Shown: positions 56,094-64,000 of the stretch, piece by piece | How the letters are laid out: each line of letters opens with the position of its first letter | Numbering within the stretch: the stretch's first letter is position 1 | Origin: Onchocerca lupi | Lineage: Eukaryota; Nematoda; Chromadorea; Rhabditida; Onchocercidae | Assembly: GCA_028564675.1 (NCBI GenBank) | Contig: JAOVVO010000458.1 | Span: 1-64,000 of the forward strand | Direction: 5' to 3' | DNA length: 64,000 bases | Notes under the pieces: generated by a model | What the model saw: the letters and a program-made list of their open reading frames with translations, nothing else | Told to the model about the DNA's origin: nothing | Database searches by the model: none | Translations under genes and position numbers: made by a program

Positions 56094-56822
56094 GTGACTT
56101 CAAATTTGTTATTTAATTCTTTTCTTATATTATGGGAGGTAATTTATACTTTAGTTACTCTTCCTATACTCTTTTTTCCTACACATGTAGTAACTATTTT
56201 TCTTGCCTTTTCAATAAAGATCGTATTATACATGCTTCGTTTACTATGTGGTGTTGAATATGAAATTAGGGGAATGGAAAACGTTCCAAAGCATCCTTTT
56301 ATAATAGCCTCTAAGCATCAATCTCCCTTTGAGACATTTATTTTTATGCTTTTATTTAAAAATGCAGTTTTTGTTTTGAAACGTGAACTAAAGTGGATTC
56401 CATTTATTGGCTTGCACCTTATGGCACTTGGAATGATTTTTATCAATCGTTCGGATGGTATCAGCTCTATACGCTATATCGTTAAGTTAGCTAAGTTACG
56501 TGTGAAAGAAAATAGGAGCATAATCATATTTCCTGAAGGCACCAGAACAGTTGCAAAGCAAAAGACAAAATATCAATCAGGTGTGGTTGCTTTATATAGT
56601 GTATTATCTGTTCCTGTATTACCAGTTGCTTTAAATACTGGTTTATTTTGGTCAAAGAGCATACTTTCTATGAGAAAAAATCCTGGAAAGGCAGTAATAG
56701 AGATATTGCCTCCAATATATCCTGGATTAAGCAAAGGTGAATTCTTAAAAAATTTAAAAAAAACTATTGAAGGAAAAAGTAGTAAATTGGCCACAAGAAA
56801 ACCTGGTATTGCAAATTACTGA
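56094..56822 (+). CDS. plsC: 1-acyl-sn-glycerol-3-phosphate acyltransferase
   Basis: PlsC acylates lysophosphatidic acid to phosphatidic acid, the substrate of CdsA at the left end of the window. It has 242 residues with an N-terminal membrane segment. The acyltransferase block I is SKHQSPFETF, an HX4E-like variant of the usual HX4D. Block II surrounds LKRELKWIPFIG, block III is IIIFPEGTRT (about 142-151), and block IV is VPVLPVAL. The start is GTG 56094. The Asp-to-Glu change in block I is seen in some alphaproteobacterial members. rpsT begins 46 bases after the stop. Confidence 0.93.
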   Translation: MTSNLLFNSFLILWEVIYTLVTLPILFFPTHVVTIFLAFSIKIVLYMLRLLCGVEYEIRGMENVPKHPFIIASKHQSPFETFIFMLLFKNAVFVLKRELKWIPFIGLHLMALGMIFINRSDGISSIRYIVKLAKLRVKENRSIIIFPEGTRTVAKQKTKYQSGVVALYSVLSVPVLPVALNTGLFWSKSILSMRKNPGKAVIEILPPIYPGLSKGEFLKNLKKTIEGKSSKLATRKPGIANY

Positions 56823-56868
56823 AAAGACTTTACAATAAAAAAAATACAGTGTTTTAGGTGTTTAACAT

Positions 56869-57141
56869 ATGGCAAATCATAAGAGTGCTAAAAAAATGGT
56901 AAAAGTAACAGCAAAACGTACTTTAGTAAATAAAATTCGTAAAAGCAAAACTCGCACTGCTATTAGAAAATTAGTTGATATAATTAAGTCTGGTGATAAA
57001 GAAAATGTCATTTTAGCATTTCGAAACGCTGAATCTAATTTGCACAAATGTGTAAATAAAGGTGTTCTTCATAAAAATACTGCTGCGCGTAAAATAAGTC
57101 GCTTAAATGCAAAAGTAAAAGCATTGATGACTGCTGTTTAA
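56869..57141 (+). CDS. rpsT: 30S ribosomal protein S20
   Basis: S20 is a helical, lysine-rich primary binder of 16S rRNA. The 90-residue product has normal length and starts MANHKSAKKMVKVTAKR, the family's opening. It then has NKIRKSKTRTAIRKLV and ends with the conserved KGVLHKNTAARKISRLNAKVKAL. It follows plsC by 46 bases and precedes gltA by 79. Nothing unusual is seen. Confidence 0.97.
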   Translation: MANHKSAKKMVKVTAKRTLVNKIRKSKTRTAIRKLVDIIKSGDKENVILAFRNAESNLHKCVNKGVLHKNTAARKISRLNAKVKALMTAV

Positions 57142-57220
57142 TATGATTAATATAAAGTTAACCAAATTGTATATACTTTTTAGTTTACATGCTTTATATA
57201 AAATTTAAGTAATCCGAGTT

Positions 57221-58471
57221 ATGGATAAAAAAGCGTTATTAGAATTAAACAATGGGTTAAAAGTTGAGCTACCTATATTAAGCGGAACAATAGGCCCTGA
57301 TGTGTTAAGTATTAAGAATTTATATAAGGCAACAGGGCTATTCACTTATGATCCAGGGTTTATTTCTACATCTTTGTGTTCTTCTGCAATTACATTTATT
57401 GATGGAGATAAAGGAGTCCTTAAATATAGGGGACATGATATAGCTGATTTGACAGAGAATAATGATTTTACTGCTGTAATCTATCTATTACTTTATGGTA
57501 AATTACCTAGTTTAAGTCAACACAGAACGTTTCTTCTAAAAATAAAAGAGTTATCTAAAGTGCCAGAGCAGGTTATTGATGTAATTAAAGCATTTCCAAA
57601 AACTGCTCATCCTATGTCAATTTTGATTGCATGTTTTGCAAGTTTGTCAGCATTGTACTATGAAAAACATGGTACTAATATTAATAATGAAGATCTGAAT
57701 TTTGGAATCTCTGCAATAGCACAGATTCCTGTAATTGTTGCAATGATATATAGGTATATTAACGATCAGGCATTTATAAATGCCGATAATGAATTAAACT
57801 ACAGTAAAAATTTCTTAAGGATGATGTTTGGCGATGCTTTTGATAACGATAGAAGCACTTTTTTTGCAAGAGCTCTGGATAAAATATTTACTCTTCATGC
57901 TGACCATGAGCAAAATGCTTCTACAACAGCTGTCAGATTAGTAGGATCTGCTGGTTCTAATTTATTAGCGAGTCTATCTGCAGGAGTTGCTACACTCTGG
58001 GGACCAGCACATGGTGGTGCTAATGAAGCAACTATAAACATGTTGGAAGAAATAAGACAAAGTGGAGATATAGATAAATTTATTGAAAAAGCTAGAGATG
58101 ATAAAGATCCATTTAGATTGATGGGGTTTGGACATCGTGTTTATAAAAATTATGATCCACGTGCACGCATATTAAAAGATACTTGCGATGATCTTTTAGA
58201 TAAGCTCGAACAAAATAATGAACTACTTAAAATTGCAAAGAGGCTTGGAGAAATAGCTTTAAAGGATGAGTATTTTGTTGTCCGTAAGTTATATCCTAAT
58301 GTTGATTTTTACTCAGGCATAATAATGAATGCTATTAATATTCCTTCAAATATGTTCACGCCTATTTTTGCCCTTTCAAGGACCACTGGATGGGTTACTC
58401 AATGGTATGAAATGATGAGTGACAGGGAAACCAAGGTTTGTAGACCAAGACAACTCTATATTGGTAAATGA
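57221..58471 (+). CDS. gltA: Citrate synthase
   Basis: GltA condenses oxaloacetate and acetyl-CoA, the entry step of the TCA cycle. At 416 residues it has near-normal length for the type II bacterial enzyme. Characteristic segments are LKYRGHDIADL (about 67-77), FTLHADHEQNASTTAVRLVGSAGSN with the first active-site His, LWGPAHGGANEATINML, GFGHRVYKNYDPRA with the second His (about 305), and the catalytic Asp in PNVDFYSGII. The ATG is at 57221. It ends 66 bases before the convergent SCO gene. This gene is widely used for typing Wolbachia. Confidence 0.97.
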   Translation: MDKKALLELNNGLKVELPILSGTIGPDVLSIKNLYKATGLFTYDPGFISTSLCSSAITFIDGDKGVLKYRGHDIADLTENNDFTAVIYLLLYGKLPSLSQHRTFLLKIKELSKVPEQVIDVIKAFPKTAHPMSILIACFASLSALYYEKHGTNINNEDLNFGISAIAQIPVIVAMIYRYINDQAFINADNELNYSKNFLRMMFGDAFDNDRSTFFARALDKIFTLHADHEQNASTTAVRLVGSAGSNLLASLSAGVATLWGPAHGGANEATINMLEEIRQSGDIDKFIEKARDDKDPFRLMGFGHRVYKNYDPRARILKDTCDDLLDKLEQNNELLKIAKRLGEIALKDEYFVVRKLYPNVDFYSGIIMNAINIPSNMFTPIFALSRTTGWVTQWYEMMSDRETKVCRPRQLYIGK

Positions 58472-58537
58472 ACCTATAATTCTGGTTTTAGATACTCATT
58501 ACCTTGAACTTAGTGTACAATTTTAAGCAAGAAAATT

Positions 58538-59152
58538 TCATGGCTCGTTTATATGTTTCTTAATTTCAGCTACAATCTTATCGGATTGACTTTCGTCTGA
58601 GTTTAGGTCAGCTACAAAGTGCGTAGCATATTTTCCTCCAGGGCCAATAAGATATATTATCGAAGAATGGTTAATTTCCTCTTCTTCACCAATTCTACTA
58701 GTGTATACTTTATAACTTGTGATTATTTCATCTATTTTTTCTCTTTCACCAGTTAACATCTGTATTCTATGGTCAAATTGCTGTTGGAATTCTTTAAGTT
58801 TTTCTGTATTATCACGTTCAGGGTCAACTGTTATAAAAAATGTTTGTAGCTTTTTATTAGTTTTCTCATCTAGTTTTGCAAGTACCTCTGAAATTATTCC
58901 AAGATTCATGGGACAAACCTTTTTACATGAAGAAAACCCGAAAAAAATCATCATATATTTATCTTTAAAATCGTTACTGCGTATAATTTGATTATCTTGG
59001 TTAATCAGAACAAAATCTCTCCCTATTTTAACTTCTGCGTTGTGAATGACTGTTGGGGTAAATATGCCTTTTTTGGTGAAATAACAATAACTAAGAAAAA
59101 TGACCGCTAATACTATTAGTATGGTAGATAATAACCTTACAAGCTTTATCAT
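58538..59152 (-). CDS. SCO1/SenC-family copper chaperone for cytochrome oxidase
   Basis: SCO proteins carry copper to, or reduce thiols of, the CuA site of cytochrome c oxidase. They are membrane-anchored with a periplasmic thioredoxin fold. The N-terminal helix LVRLLSTILIVLAVIFLSYCYF anchors it. The copper site is FFGFSSCKKVCPMNLG (CxxxC), with the third ligand His in EEEINHSSIIYLIGPGG. ATG 59152 has aagg eight bases upstream and is preferred over GTG 59161. From it the protein has 204 residues. It is the third gene of the Tim44-dnaQ-SCO1 minus-strand unit (44 bases after dnaQ). Confidence 0.93.
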   Translation of the reverse strand: MIKLVRLLSTILIVLAVIFLSYCYFTKKGIFTPTVIHNAEVKIGRDFVLINQDNQIIRSNDFKDKYMMIFFGFSSCKKVCPMNLGIISEVLAKLDEKTNKKLQTFFITVDPERDNTEKLKEFQQQFDHRIQMLTGEREKIDEIITSYKVYTSRIGEEEEINHSSIIYLIGPGGKYATHFVADLNSDESQSDKIVAEIKKHINEP

Positions 59153-59196
59153 TAAGAACACCTTAAATAAAATAAGATTATATCTTGTTAGCTAAC

Positions 59197-59892
59197 TTAT
59201 TCAATATGTTCTTTCCAAAGTGGGTTATTAATTTTATCCAATAATTTTCTATGTTCATTGATTTCTTCATTGCTTGGTGAGTGTTTCCTACGAGATAAAT
59301 CATGTATTTTAGGGTAAATGACTGTGGAATTATTATCTTGCTTGCATTGATTATCAAATAAGAAAGTTTGTAAGCCTCCTGTAAGCTCAACATAAACTTT
59401 GGCAAGCAGCTGAGCATCAATTAGTGCTCCGTGTAATTCTCTGTCCTTTAGCGATATATTAAAACGCTTACATAATGCACTTAAAGATGCTGGTGAACCT
59501 GCAAACTTTTTTCTTGCAAGTGGTAATGTATCCAACACTCTATCCGAAGAAATTAATCCGGTATTTAGTTTACCAAGTTCCATATTAAGGAACTTAATAT
59601 CAAATTCAGCGTTATGAATTATTAAAATATCGGTAGATATGAAGTCAAGAAATTCAAGTACGACATCTGAAAATAATGGCTTATCTTCTAAAAATTCTTC
59701 ACTAATGCCATGGATCTTAAATGAGTGATAAGGTATATCCCTTTCTGGGTTAAAATAATGATGAAATACTTTGCCTGTTGGAACTCGATTAATCAATTCT
59801 ATACACCCTATTTCAATAATCCGGTGGCCAAATTCAATATCAAGGCCTGTAGTTTCAATATCAAGTACTATTTCACGCAGCTTACTTTTCAT
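59197..59892 (-). CDS. dnaQ: DNA polymerase III epsilon subunit (3'-5' exonuclease)
   Basis: The proofreading subunit of the replicative polymerase. It has 231 residues. The DEDDh exonuclease motifs are Exo I VLDIETTGLD (about residues 9-18), Exo II ILIIHNAEFDIKFLN (about 90-104), and Exo III ELHGALIDAQLLAKVY (about 153-168), with the catalytic His. The remaining C-terminal 50 residues are polar and would bind the polymerase alpha PHP domain. It lies 18 bases after the Tim44-like gene and before SCO1. The neighbourhood (dnaQ, secB, Tim44) is a classic alphaproteobacterial arrangement. Confidence 0.96.
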   Translation of the reverse strand: MKSKLREIVLDIETTGLDIEFGHRIIEIGCIELINRVPTGKVFHHYFNPERDIPYHSFKIHGISEEFLEDKPLFSDVVLEFLDFISTDILIIHNAEFDIKFLNMELGKLNTGLISSDRVLDTLPLARKKFAGSPASLSALCKRFNISLKDRELHGALIDAQLLAKVYVELTGGLQTFLFDNQCKQDNNSTVIYPKIHDLSRRKHSPSNEEINEHRKLLDKINNPLWKEHIE

Positions 59893-59910
59893 GATTAACT
59901 TTAAACAATA

Positions 59911-60576
59911 TTAGCCTTGTTTACCATTTGTTATTGGATCATTATCATCATTGTCTTTATTGTAGTTAATAGAAACAAGCAGCCAGCTTGGGTCTGATGA
60001 GTTGATATTTTTTTTGAATTGCCACATATCCTCAACTCTATTGATAGTTGATGTGCTACCTGATACAATGTTTCCATTATCATCCTTAACAAAGTTAATT
60101 TGCTCTGAAAGAAAATACACTGTGATAAACACTACGTTTTTCACTAGTTTTATTTCTAAAATCTTTTGTGAAGTAATAGAGACAATTATAGATTCATGTG
60201 TTTTCTTACGATGTTTAATTTTCTCTGCAAAGTTATTATATAAGCCTTTATCTAAGAGAGGTTTTAGCCTAGATAGATTTCCCTGATTAAAATACTTTAT
60301 TATTAGTTCAAAAGCTATGCTTGAACCTTCCATAAAATGGGAAATGGAGAAATCTTTATTTTTTTGTAATATTTGTTTGTAAATGGCTTTTATTGAGTTT
60401 TTGTCGTTACTATTGATGTAACCTTCAATGTCTTCTACTATATCTTTGTTACTTTGGCTTATATCGAGTACATTAGTTAATTTTTTTAAGTTTGAGTTTG
60501 TTAACCTTCCTAAAGAGTTATATAATCGCGAAAAAATGAATGCCGCTAATAAAGCATATATTACAAGCTCTATCAT
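59911..60576 (-). CDS. Tim44-domain protein
   Basis: A 221-residue protein with an N-terminal hydrophobic helix (IELVIYALLAAFIFSRLY) and the Tim44-like C-terminal domain (HFMEGSSIAFELIIKYFNQG, LKPLLDKGLYNNFAEKI, VEDMWQFKKNINSSDPSWLLVSI). The mitochondrial homologue recruits the import motor, and bacterial members (TimA) sit at the inner membrane and are linked to membrane protein handling. The function here is inferred. It is first in the minus-strand unit Tim44-dnaQ-SCO1 and divergent from secB, with 166 bases between the two starts. Confidence 0.92.
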   Translation of the reverse strand: MIELVIYALLAAFIFSRLYNSLGRLTNSNLKKLTNVLDISQSNKDIVEDIEGYINSNDKNSIKAIYKQILQKNKDFSISHFMEGSSIAFELIIKYFNQGNLSRLKPLLDKGLYNNFAEKIKHRKKTHESIIVSITSQKILEIKLVKNVVFITVYFLSEQINFVKDDNGNIVSGSTSTINRVEDMWQFKKNINSSDPSWLLVSINYNKDNDDNDPITNGKQG

Positions 60577-60742
60577 AGTAATTCAACTCCTTAGCATGTA
60601 AAGTACCCGAACATTGTTAATTATTAATAAAAGTGTGCTTGTTCTACGTCAATCTGCGATTTGGATTTACTATTCATCTATAAATGACTATATTGTAGAA
60701 GAAAACGTTAAATACTTCAACTTAATTATGGAGGCGTAAGAA
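60577..60742. promoter_or_regulatory. Divergent promoter region, Tim44 gene / secB
   Basis: 166 bases separate the two divergent starts. The DNA is AT-rich with no single -35/-10 pair that stands out, but the region must serve both transcripts. A tatggagg ribosome site lies just before the secB ATG. No operator-like palindrome is evident. Confidence 0.4.
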
Positions 60743-61246
60743 ATGTCACAGTACAAAATAAAAATTCATGGCCAATATATTAAGGATCTATCGTTTGAAA
60801 ACCCGAATTCACCATTACTTTCTTCAAAGGAAGCTCCCAGTATTAATGTAATGGTTAATGTCAATTCAGTTAAGTTGAAAGAAGCTGAAAGTAACAAAGA
60901 AAATGATGAAGAAAAATCTTTCCATGAAGTTACTTTGCATATAGAAGTCAAAGCAGTGATAGAGAGTGAAGGTATGAAAGATGGTGTTGCTTTTATTTGT
61001 GAAACGAAATACTGTGGTATTTTTTCAATAGAAAACTCAGCAAAGCTAAGTGCAGAGGGAGTTAGGCAAGCTTTATTTATAGGTGGGCCTATTTTTCTTT
61101 TTCCTTTTGCAAGGGAAATAATTGCACGGATTACAAGTAGTGGCGGTTTTCCTTCTCTTATATTGGATCCTATAGATTTTGAAGCTATGTATAAACAACA
61201 GAGTCAACAACAAAAAGATACCGTGAGTAATGAGAATTTTAACTAA
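60743..61246 (+). CDS. secB: Protein-export chaperone SecB
   Basis: SecB is a tetrameric chaperone that keeps precursors unfolded and hands them to SecA. The product has 167 residues. Family landmarks are the N-terminal IHGQYIKDLSFENPNSP (about residues 7-23), VTLHIEVKAVIE, AFICETKYCGIFSIEN (about 91-106), and the SecA-binding LFPFAREIIARITSSGGFPSLILDPIDFEAMY (written here in part as residues about 124-156). The C-terminal 12 residues are polar. It is divergent from the Tim44-dnaQ-SCO1 unit. The ATG is preceded by ggaggcg. Confidence 0.97.
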   Translation: MSQYKIKIHGQYIKDLSFENPNSPLLSSKEAPSINVMVNVNSVKLKEAESNKENDEEKSFHEVTLHIEVKAVIESEGMKDGVAFICETKYCGIFSIENSAKLSAEGVRQALFIGGPIFLFPFAREIIARITSSGGFPSLILDPIDFEAMYKQQSQQQKDTVSNENFN

Positions 61247-61377
61247 TATGGGCTTACCCTTGTTGTTCTAATATGAGATAGTTTTGTACACAGCAAATTA
61301 AAAGACTTTGATGTTCTTAGTAGTCAGAGTTTAACGTTTAGTTATGTCACAACTTAATGCTTGAGTTTATAAAATAA

Positions 61378-61406
61378 TTGACAATGTTAATTTTCTAATT
61401 TACAAG
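61378..61406 (+). promoter_or_regulatory. Candidate sigma-70-type promoter upstream of rpsU
   Basis: ttgaca at 61378-61383, a 17-base spacer, then tacaag at 61401-61406 (four of six to tataat). The -35 is a perfect match and the spacing is optimal, but the -10 is weak, and AT-rich DNA yields such pairs by chance. It would drive rpsU and possibly sucCD. Confidence 0.35.
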
Positions 61407-61440
61407 TAGGTTTTTGAGGTAATTATCCAAGGGGTAGAGT

Positions 61441-61638
61441 TTGATTGAAGTATCAGTTCATTATGGTGATGTGAGTAGGGCTTTTCCAATATTAAAAAAA
61501 ACAATTCAGAAAGAAGGAAGAGGGGTAAAAATAAAAAAACAATATCATGAAAAGAAATCAGAAGTAAGAGCTAAAAAGAAAGCTGAAGTTAAAAAAAAAA
61601 GGCGCCAACAAGAGAATAGAAGACAGCGTTATGGTTGA
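61441..61638 (+). CDS. rpsU: 30S ribosomal protein S21
   Basis: S21 is a small, very basic 30S protein involved in mRNA start selection. The 65-residue product starts (TTG) as IEVSVHYGDVSRAFPILKK, the typical S21 opening, and ends in the Lys/Arg-rich KKAEVKKKRRQQENRRQRYG. The start codon is TTG at 61441, with an aagggg ribosome site at about 61429, and no ATG exists in the N-terminal part. TTG is therefore the actual start. sucC follows after 30 bases. Confidence 0.92.
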   Translation: MIEVSVHYGDVSRAFPILKKTIQKEGRGVKIKKQYHEKKSEVRAKKKAEVKKKRRQQENRRQRYG

Positions 61639-61668
61639 TAATTTTTAATAGTTTATATTGGTTATTTT

Positions 61669-62829
61669 ATGAATGTGCATGAATATCAAGCAAAAGAGAT
61701 CTTACGCAAATTTAATGTTCCAGTGTTAAGGGGGTTTGTTACTACGTCTGCAGAAGGAATAGAAACTAAAATAAATCAACTGAAGTCTGATGTGCTTGTG
61801 GTTAAAGCTCAGATTCATGCAGGTGGAAGGGGCAAAGCTGGTGGTGTAAGGCTAGCAAAGTCAACTGAAGAAGCTCAACAGCTTGTAAAGGATATGATTG
61901 GTATGACTTTGCTAACTCACCAAACAGGGCCAAGTGGGCAGCAAGTAAAAAGGGTTTACATTGAAGAGGGTTCAACTATTAAGAAAGAATATTATTTAGG
62001 TTTAGTAGTTGATCTAAAGCTCAGCAGGCCAACATTCATATTTTCTTCAGAAGGTGGAATGGATATTGAAAAAGTTGCGAAGAGCTCTCCTACGAAAATT
62101 GTGAAGCTAGATATTAATCCTGCTTCCGGTTTTGCAAGTTTTGATAGTAGAAAGTTAAGCAGTAGTCTTAATTTAAGTCCAGAACAAATAGAAAAAATAA
62201 CAAGTGTTGCAAAAAGTGTATATGATGCATTTATCGCAACTGACGCAAATCAAATAGAGATTAACCCACTAGCTGAAACAGATTCTAGAGATTTTGTTGC
62301 GCTTGATGCAAAGATTAATTTTGATGACAATGCTTTATACCGTCATCCAGAAATTGCGCAACTCCGTGATTATGATGAAGAAGTAAAGGAAGAAATAGAA
62401 GCTTCAAAACATGGGCTTAGTTATGTAAAAATGGACGGCAATATTGGTTGCATGGTGAATGGTGCAGGTCTTGCTATGGCAACAATGGATATAATAAAGT
62501 ACTACGGAGCAAAGCCCGCCAACTTTTTAGACGTTGGCGGTGGAGCAAATAAGGAAGCTGTTACCAAAGCATTTAGGATTATATTGTCTGATAGTAACGT
62601 AAGGGGAATTTTAGTTAACATATTTGGCGGAATAATGCGTTGTGATGTTGTTGCAAGTGGAATTGTTGAAGCTGTAAAAGGAATGAGTATTGGAGTTCCT
62701 TTAGTGGTTAGATTATCAGGTACTAATTTTAAAGAAGGAAAAAGAATTTTAGAGAAATCAGGGTTAAGGATTATTGCTACGGATGAGCTCGATGAAGCTG
62801 CACAGAAGATAGTAAAAGAGGTAAAATAA
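61669..62829 (+). CDS. sucC: Succinyl-CoA synthetase, beta subunit
   Basis: The ADP- or GDP-forming beta subunit that, with SucD, interconverts succinyl-CoA and succinate with substrate-level phosphorylation. It has 386 residues, the normal length. It has the N-terminal MNVHEYQAKEILRKFNVPV, the ATP-grasp segments VVKAQIHAGGRGKAGGVRLA (about 44-63), IEINPLAETDSRDFVALDAK (about 198-217) with the metal ligands, and GCMVNGAGLAMATMDIIKYYG with FLDVGGGAN and NIFGGIMRCDVVA at the C-terminal CoA-ligase domain. sucD follows after 3 bases. Confidence 0.97.
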   Translation: MNVHEYQAKEILRKFNVPVLRGFVTTSAEGIETKINQLKSDVLVVKAQIHAGGRGKAGGVRLAKSTEEAQQLVKDMIGMTLLTHQTGPSGQQVKRVYIEEGSTIKKEYYLGLVVDLKLSRPTFIFSSEGGMDIEKVAKSSPTKIVKLDINPASGFASFDSRKLSSSLNLSPEQIEKITSVAKSVYDAFIATDANQIEINPLAETDSRDFVALDAKINFDDNALYRHPEIAQLRDYDEEVKEEIEASKHGLSYVKMDGNIGCMVNGAGLAMATMDIIKYYGAKPANFLDVGGGANKEAVTKAFRIILSDSNVRGILVNIFGGIMRCDVVASGIVEAVKGMSIGVPLVVRLSGTNFKEGKRILEKSGLRIIATDELDEAAQKIVKEVK

Positions 62830-62832
62830 AGC

Positions 62833-63711
62833 ATGTCTATTTTGGTAAATAAAGATACAAGATTAATATGTCAGGGGTTCACTGGTGCACAGGGTACATT
62901 CCACTCAGAGCAAGCAATTAGTTACGGAACAAAGATAGTTGGTGGTGTGACTCCTGGCAAAGGTGGAAGCACTCACCTTGATTTGCCAGTTTTTAATACT
63001 GTAGCGGAAGCCAAAGAAAGAACTGGTGCGAATGCTACAGTAATATATGTACCTGCTAGGTTTGCTGCTGACGCAATACTTGAAGCGATAAATGCAGAAA
63101 TAGAACTAATAGTTTGTATTACAGAGGGCATTCCTATACTTGATATGGTAAAAGTTAAATATATGCTTGTAGGTTCAAAAAGCAGATTGATTGGGCCAAA
63201 TTGTCCGGGAATTATTACGCCTGAGGAATGTAAAATAGGAATTATGCCTGGACATATTCACAAGCGTGGACATATAGGAATTATATCTCGTTCTGGAACT
63301 TTAACTTATGAAGCGGTAGCACAAACAACTACTGTTGGCCTTGGTCAATCAACATGCATTGGAATTGGAGGTGATCCTGTTCATGGCATGACGTTTGTTG
63401 ATTGCATGGAACTGTTTTTGAAAGATGAAGATACTCATGGCATTATAATTATTGGTGAAATAGGTGGAAATGAAGAAGAAGATGTGTCGAGTTTTGTAAA
63501 GGAAGAGAAAACTAAAAAGCCAATTGTTGGATTTATAGCTGGTCAAACAGCACCTTTAGGAAAGCGCATGGGGCATGCTGGGGCCATTGTTTCTTCTAGT
63601 GGCGAAAGTGCTGCTGCAAAGTTAGAGGTTATGAAAAGTGCTAGAATTGCAATTGCAGAAACTCCAGCAGTAATTGGTAAAAAAATCTTGGAAGTAATGC
63701 ATCAAGTTTAA
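62833..63711 (+). CDS. sucD: Succinyl-CoA synthetase, alpha subunit
   Basis: The alpha subunit carries the phosphohistidine and the CoA site. It has 292 residues. The CoA-binding N-terminus is CQGFTGAQGTFHSEQAI (about residues 14-30), then GGVTPGKGGSTHLDLPVF, SRLIGPNCPGII (about 118-129) and the active-site GKRMGHAGAIVS with His248. It lies 3 bases after sucC, so it is translationally coupled. It converges on dapF. The stop is at 63711. Confidence 0.97.
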   Translation: MSILVNKDTRLICQGFTGAQGTFHSEQAISYGTKIVGGVTPGKGGSTHLDLPVFNTVAEAKERTGANATVIYVPARFAADAILEAINAEIELIVCITEGIPILDMVKVKYMLVGSKSRLIGPNCPGIITPEECKIGIMPGHIHKRGHIGIISRSGTLTYEAVAQTTTVGLGQSTCIGIGGDPVHGMTFVDCMELFLKDEDTHGIIIIGEIGGNEEEDVSSFVKEEKTKKPIVGFIAGQTAPLGKRMGHAGAIVSSSGESAAAKLEVMKSARIAIAETPAVIGKKILEVMHQV

Positions 63712-63718
63712 AGTATTA

Positions 63719-64000
63719 TTATAGAAACCCTATATTACCAGCTACAAATACATTATTTACCCATTCGATTAGTAAGTTTCCTCCTGGTGAATTTACTGAA
63801 GTTTGCTTAGTAAGCAGATACTTACGAAGTACAGATGCAACAAATACTGCGCAAGCTGCGCTACCACATGAAGCAGTAGCACCTGTACCTCTTTCCCAGA
63901 CTTTCAAAGCTATTTCTCCAGATTTTTCAATTTGTGCAATACTAACATTAGTTTTTTTTGGAAATAATGCATGATTTTCTAACTTCGGTCCCAAATTTAG
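63719..64000 (-). CDS. dapF: Diaminopimelate epimerase (C-terminal part, cut by window end)
   Basis: DapF converts LL- to meso-diaminopimelate, used for lysine and peptidoglycan. About 93 codons of the C-terminal half are visible and the frame is open past the window end (LNLGPKLENH). The conserved GPKLENHALFPKKTNV (compare IGPxIENHPxFPxxTNV) opens it, and the second active-site Cys lies in ERGTGATASCGSAACAV, with the Gly-rich helix start. NLLIEW and the end FVAGNIGFL follow. It is convergent with sucD, 7 bases apart. The first catalytic Cys is outside the window. Confidence 0.93.
   Translation of the reverse strand, partial: LNLGPKLENHALFPKKTNVSIAQIEKSGEIALKVWERGTGATASCGSAACAVFVASVLRKYLLTKQTSVNSPGGNLLIEWVNNVFVAGNIGFL

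Overview
The window looks like a piece of a Wolbachia chromosome (Anaplasmataceae, Alphaproteobacteria), probably from a genome-reducing lineage of the kind found in filarial nematodes. The evidence is strong AT bias, typical Rickettsiales housekeeping genes (tsf-pyrH-frr-uppS-cdsA, tig-clpP-clpX-lon, sucC-sucD, Tim44-dnaQ-SCO1 beside secB), tRNA genes with no encoded CCA, no intact insertion sequence, and many genes in mid-decay. The genus is inferred from gene content and protein style. The host and supergroup cannot be read from the window.

Layout. 1-3.6 kb: a tight operon for translation and the cell envelope, cut at its left end inside tsf. 3.6-5.7 kb: a small zinc-finger protein, a dead coaD, tRNA-Phe and a peptidase C26-like protein. 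5.7-9.9 kb: a gene desert with a decayed reading frame and a dead PD-(D/E)XK nuclease/transposase-family gene. 9.9-15.4 kb: ppdK and glpX, two gluconeogenic enzymes, separated by 1.9 kb of junk. 16.3-24.8 kb: ychF, cca, a dead HK97-type prohead protease, mrp with a broken 5' end, ubiH and a Bcr-type transporter. 26.4-31.4 kb: purA, a short glutamine-synthetase-like gene and dnaA. 33-37 kb: a ubiD-phospholipase D pair and a DsbA-like oxidoreductase. 37.6-46.1 kb: sucA, lpdA, murG, gshB and a BON-domain lipoprotein. 46.4-52.3 kb: tRNA-Leu and the tig-clpP-clpX-lon proteostasis operon. 52.9-58.5 kb: a PerM-like permease, a DnaA-like regulator, a 56-residue membrane ORF, a Xer recombinase, plsC, rpsT and gltA. 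58.5-64 kb: SCO1, dnaQ, Tim44, secB, rpsU, sucCD and the 3' part of dapF.

How the genes fit together. gltA, sucA, lpdA and sucCD cover part of the TCA cycle. ppdK and glpX point to gluconeogenesis from pyruvate and amino acids instead of glycolysis. ubiD and ubiH serve ubiquinone, and the SCO protein serves cytochrome oxidase. The last step of glutathione synthesis (gshB) and a DsbA-like protein handle thiols. uppS, murG and dapF retain parts of the lipid II and diaminopimelate pathway.

Intact genes cover roughly two thirds of the window. The rest is long AT-rich DNA that still carries readable but frameshifted relics. No new multi-gene system is evident. The most useful observations are the relics (coaD, prohead protease, PD-(D/E)XK nuclease), the mrp frameshift, an apparent ATG-to-ACG start loss in the C26 gene, a diverged three-copy dispersed repeat and a few unidentified small ORFs.
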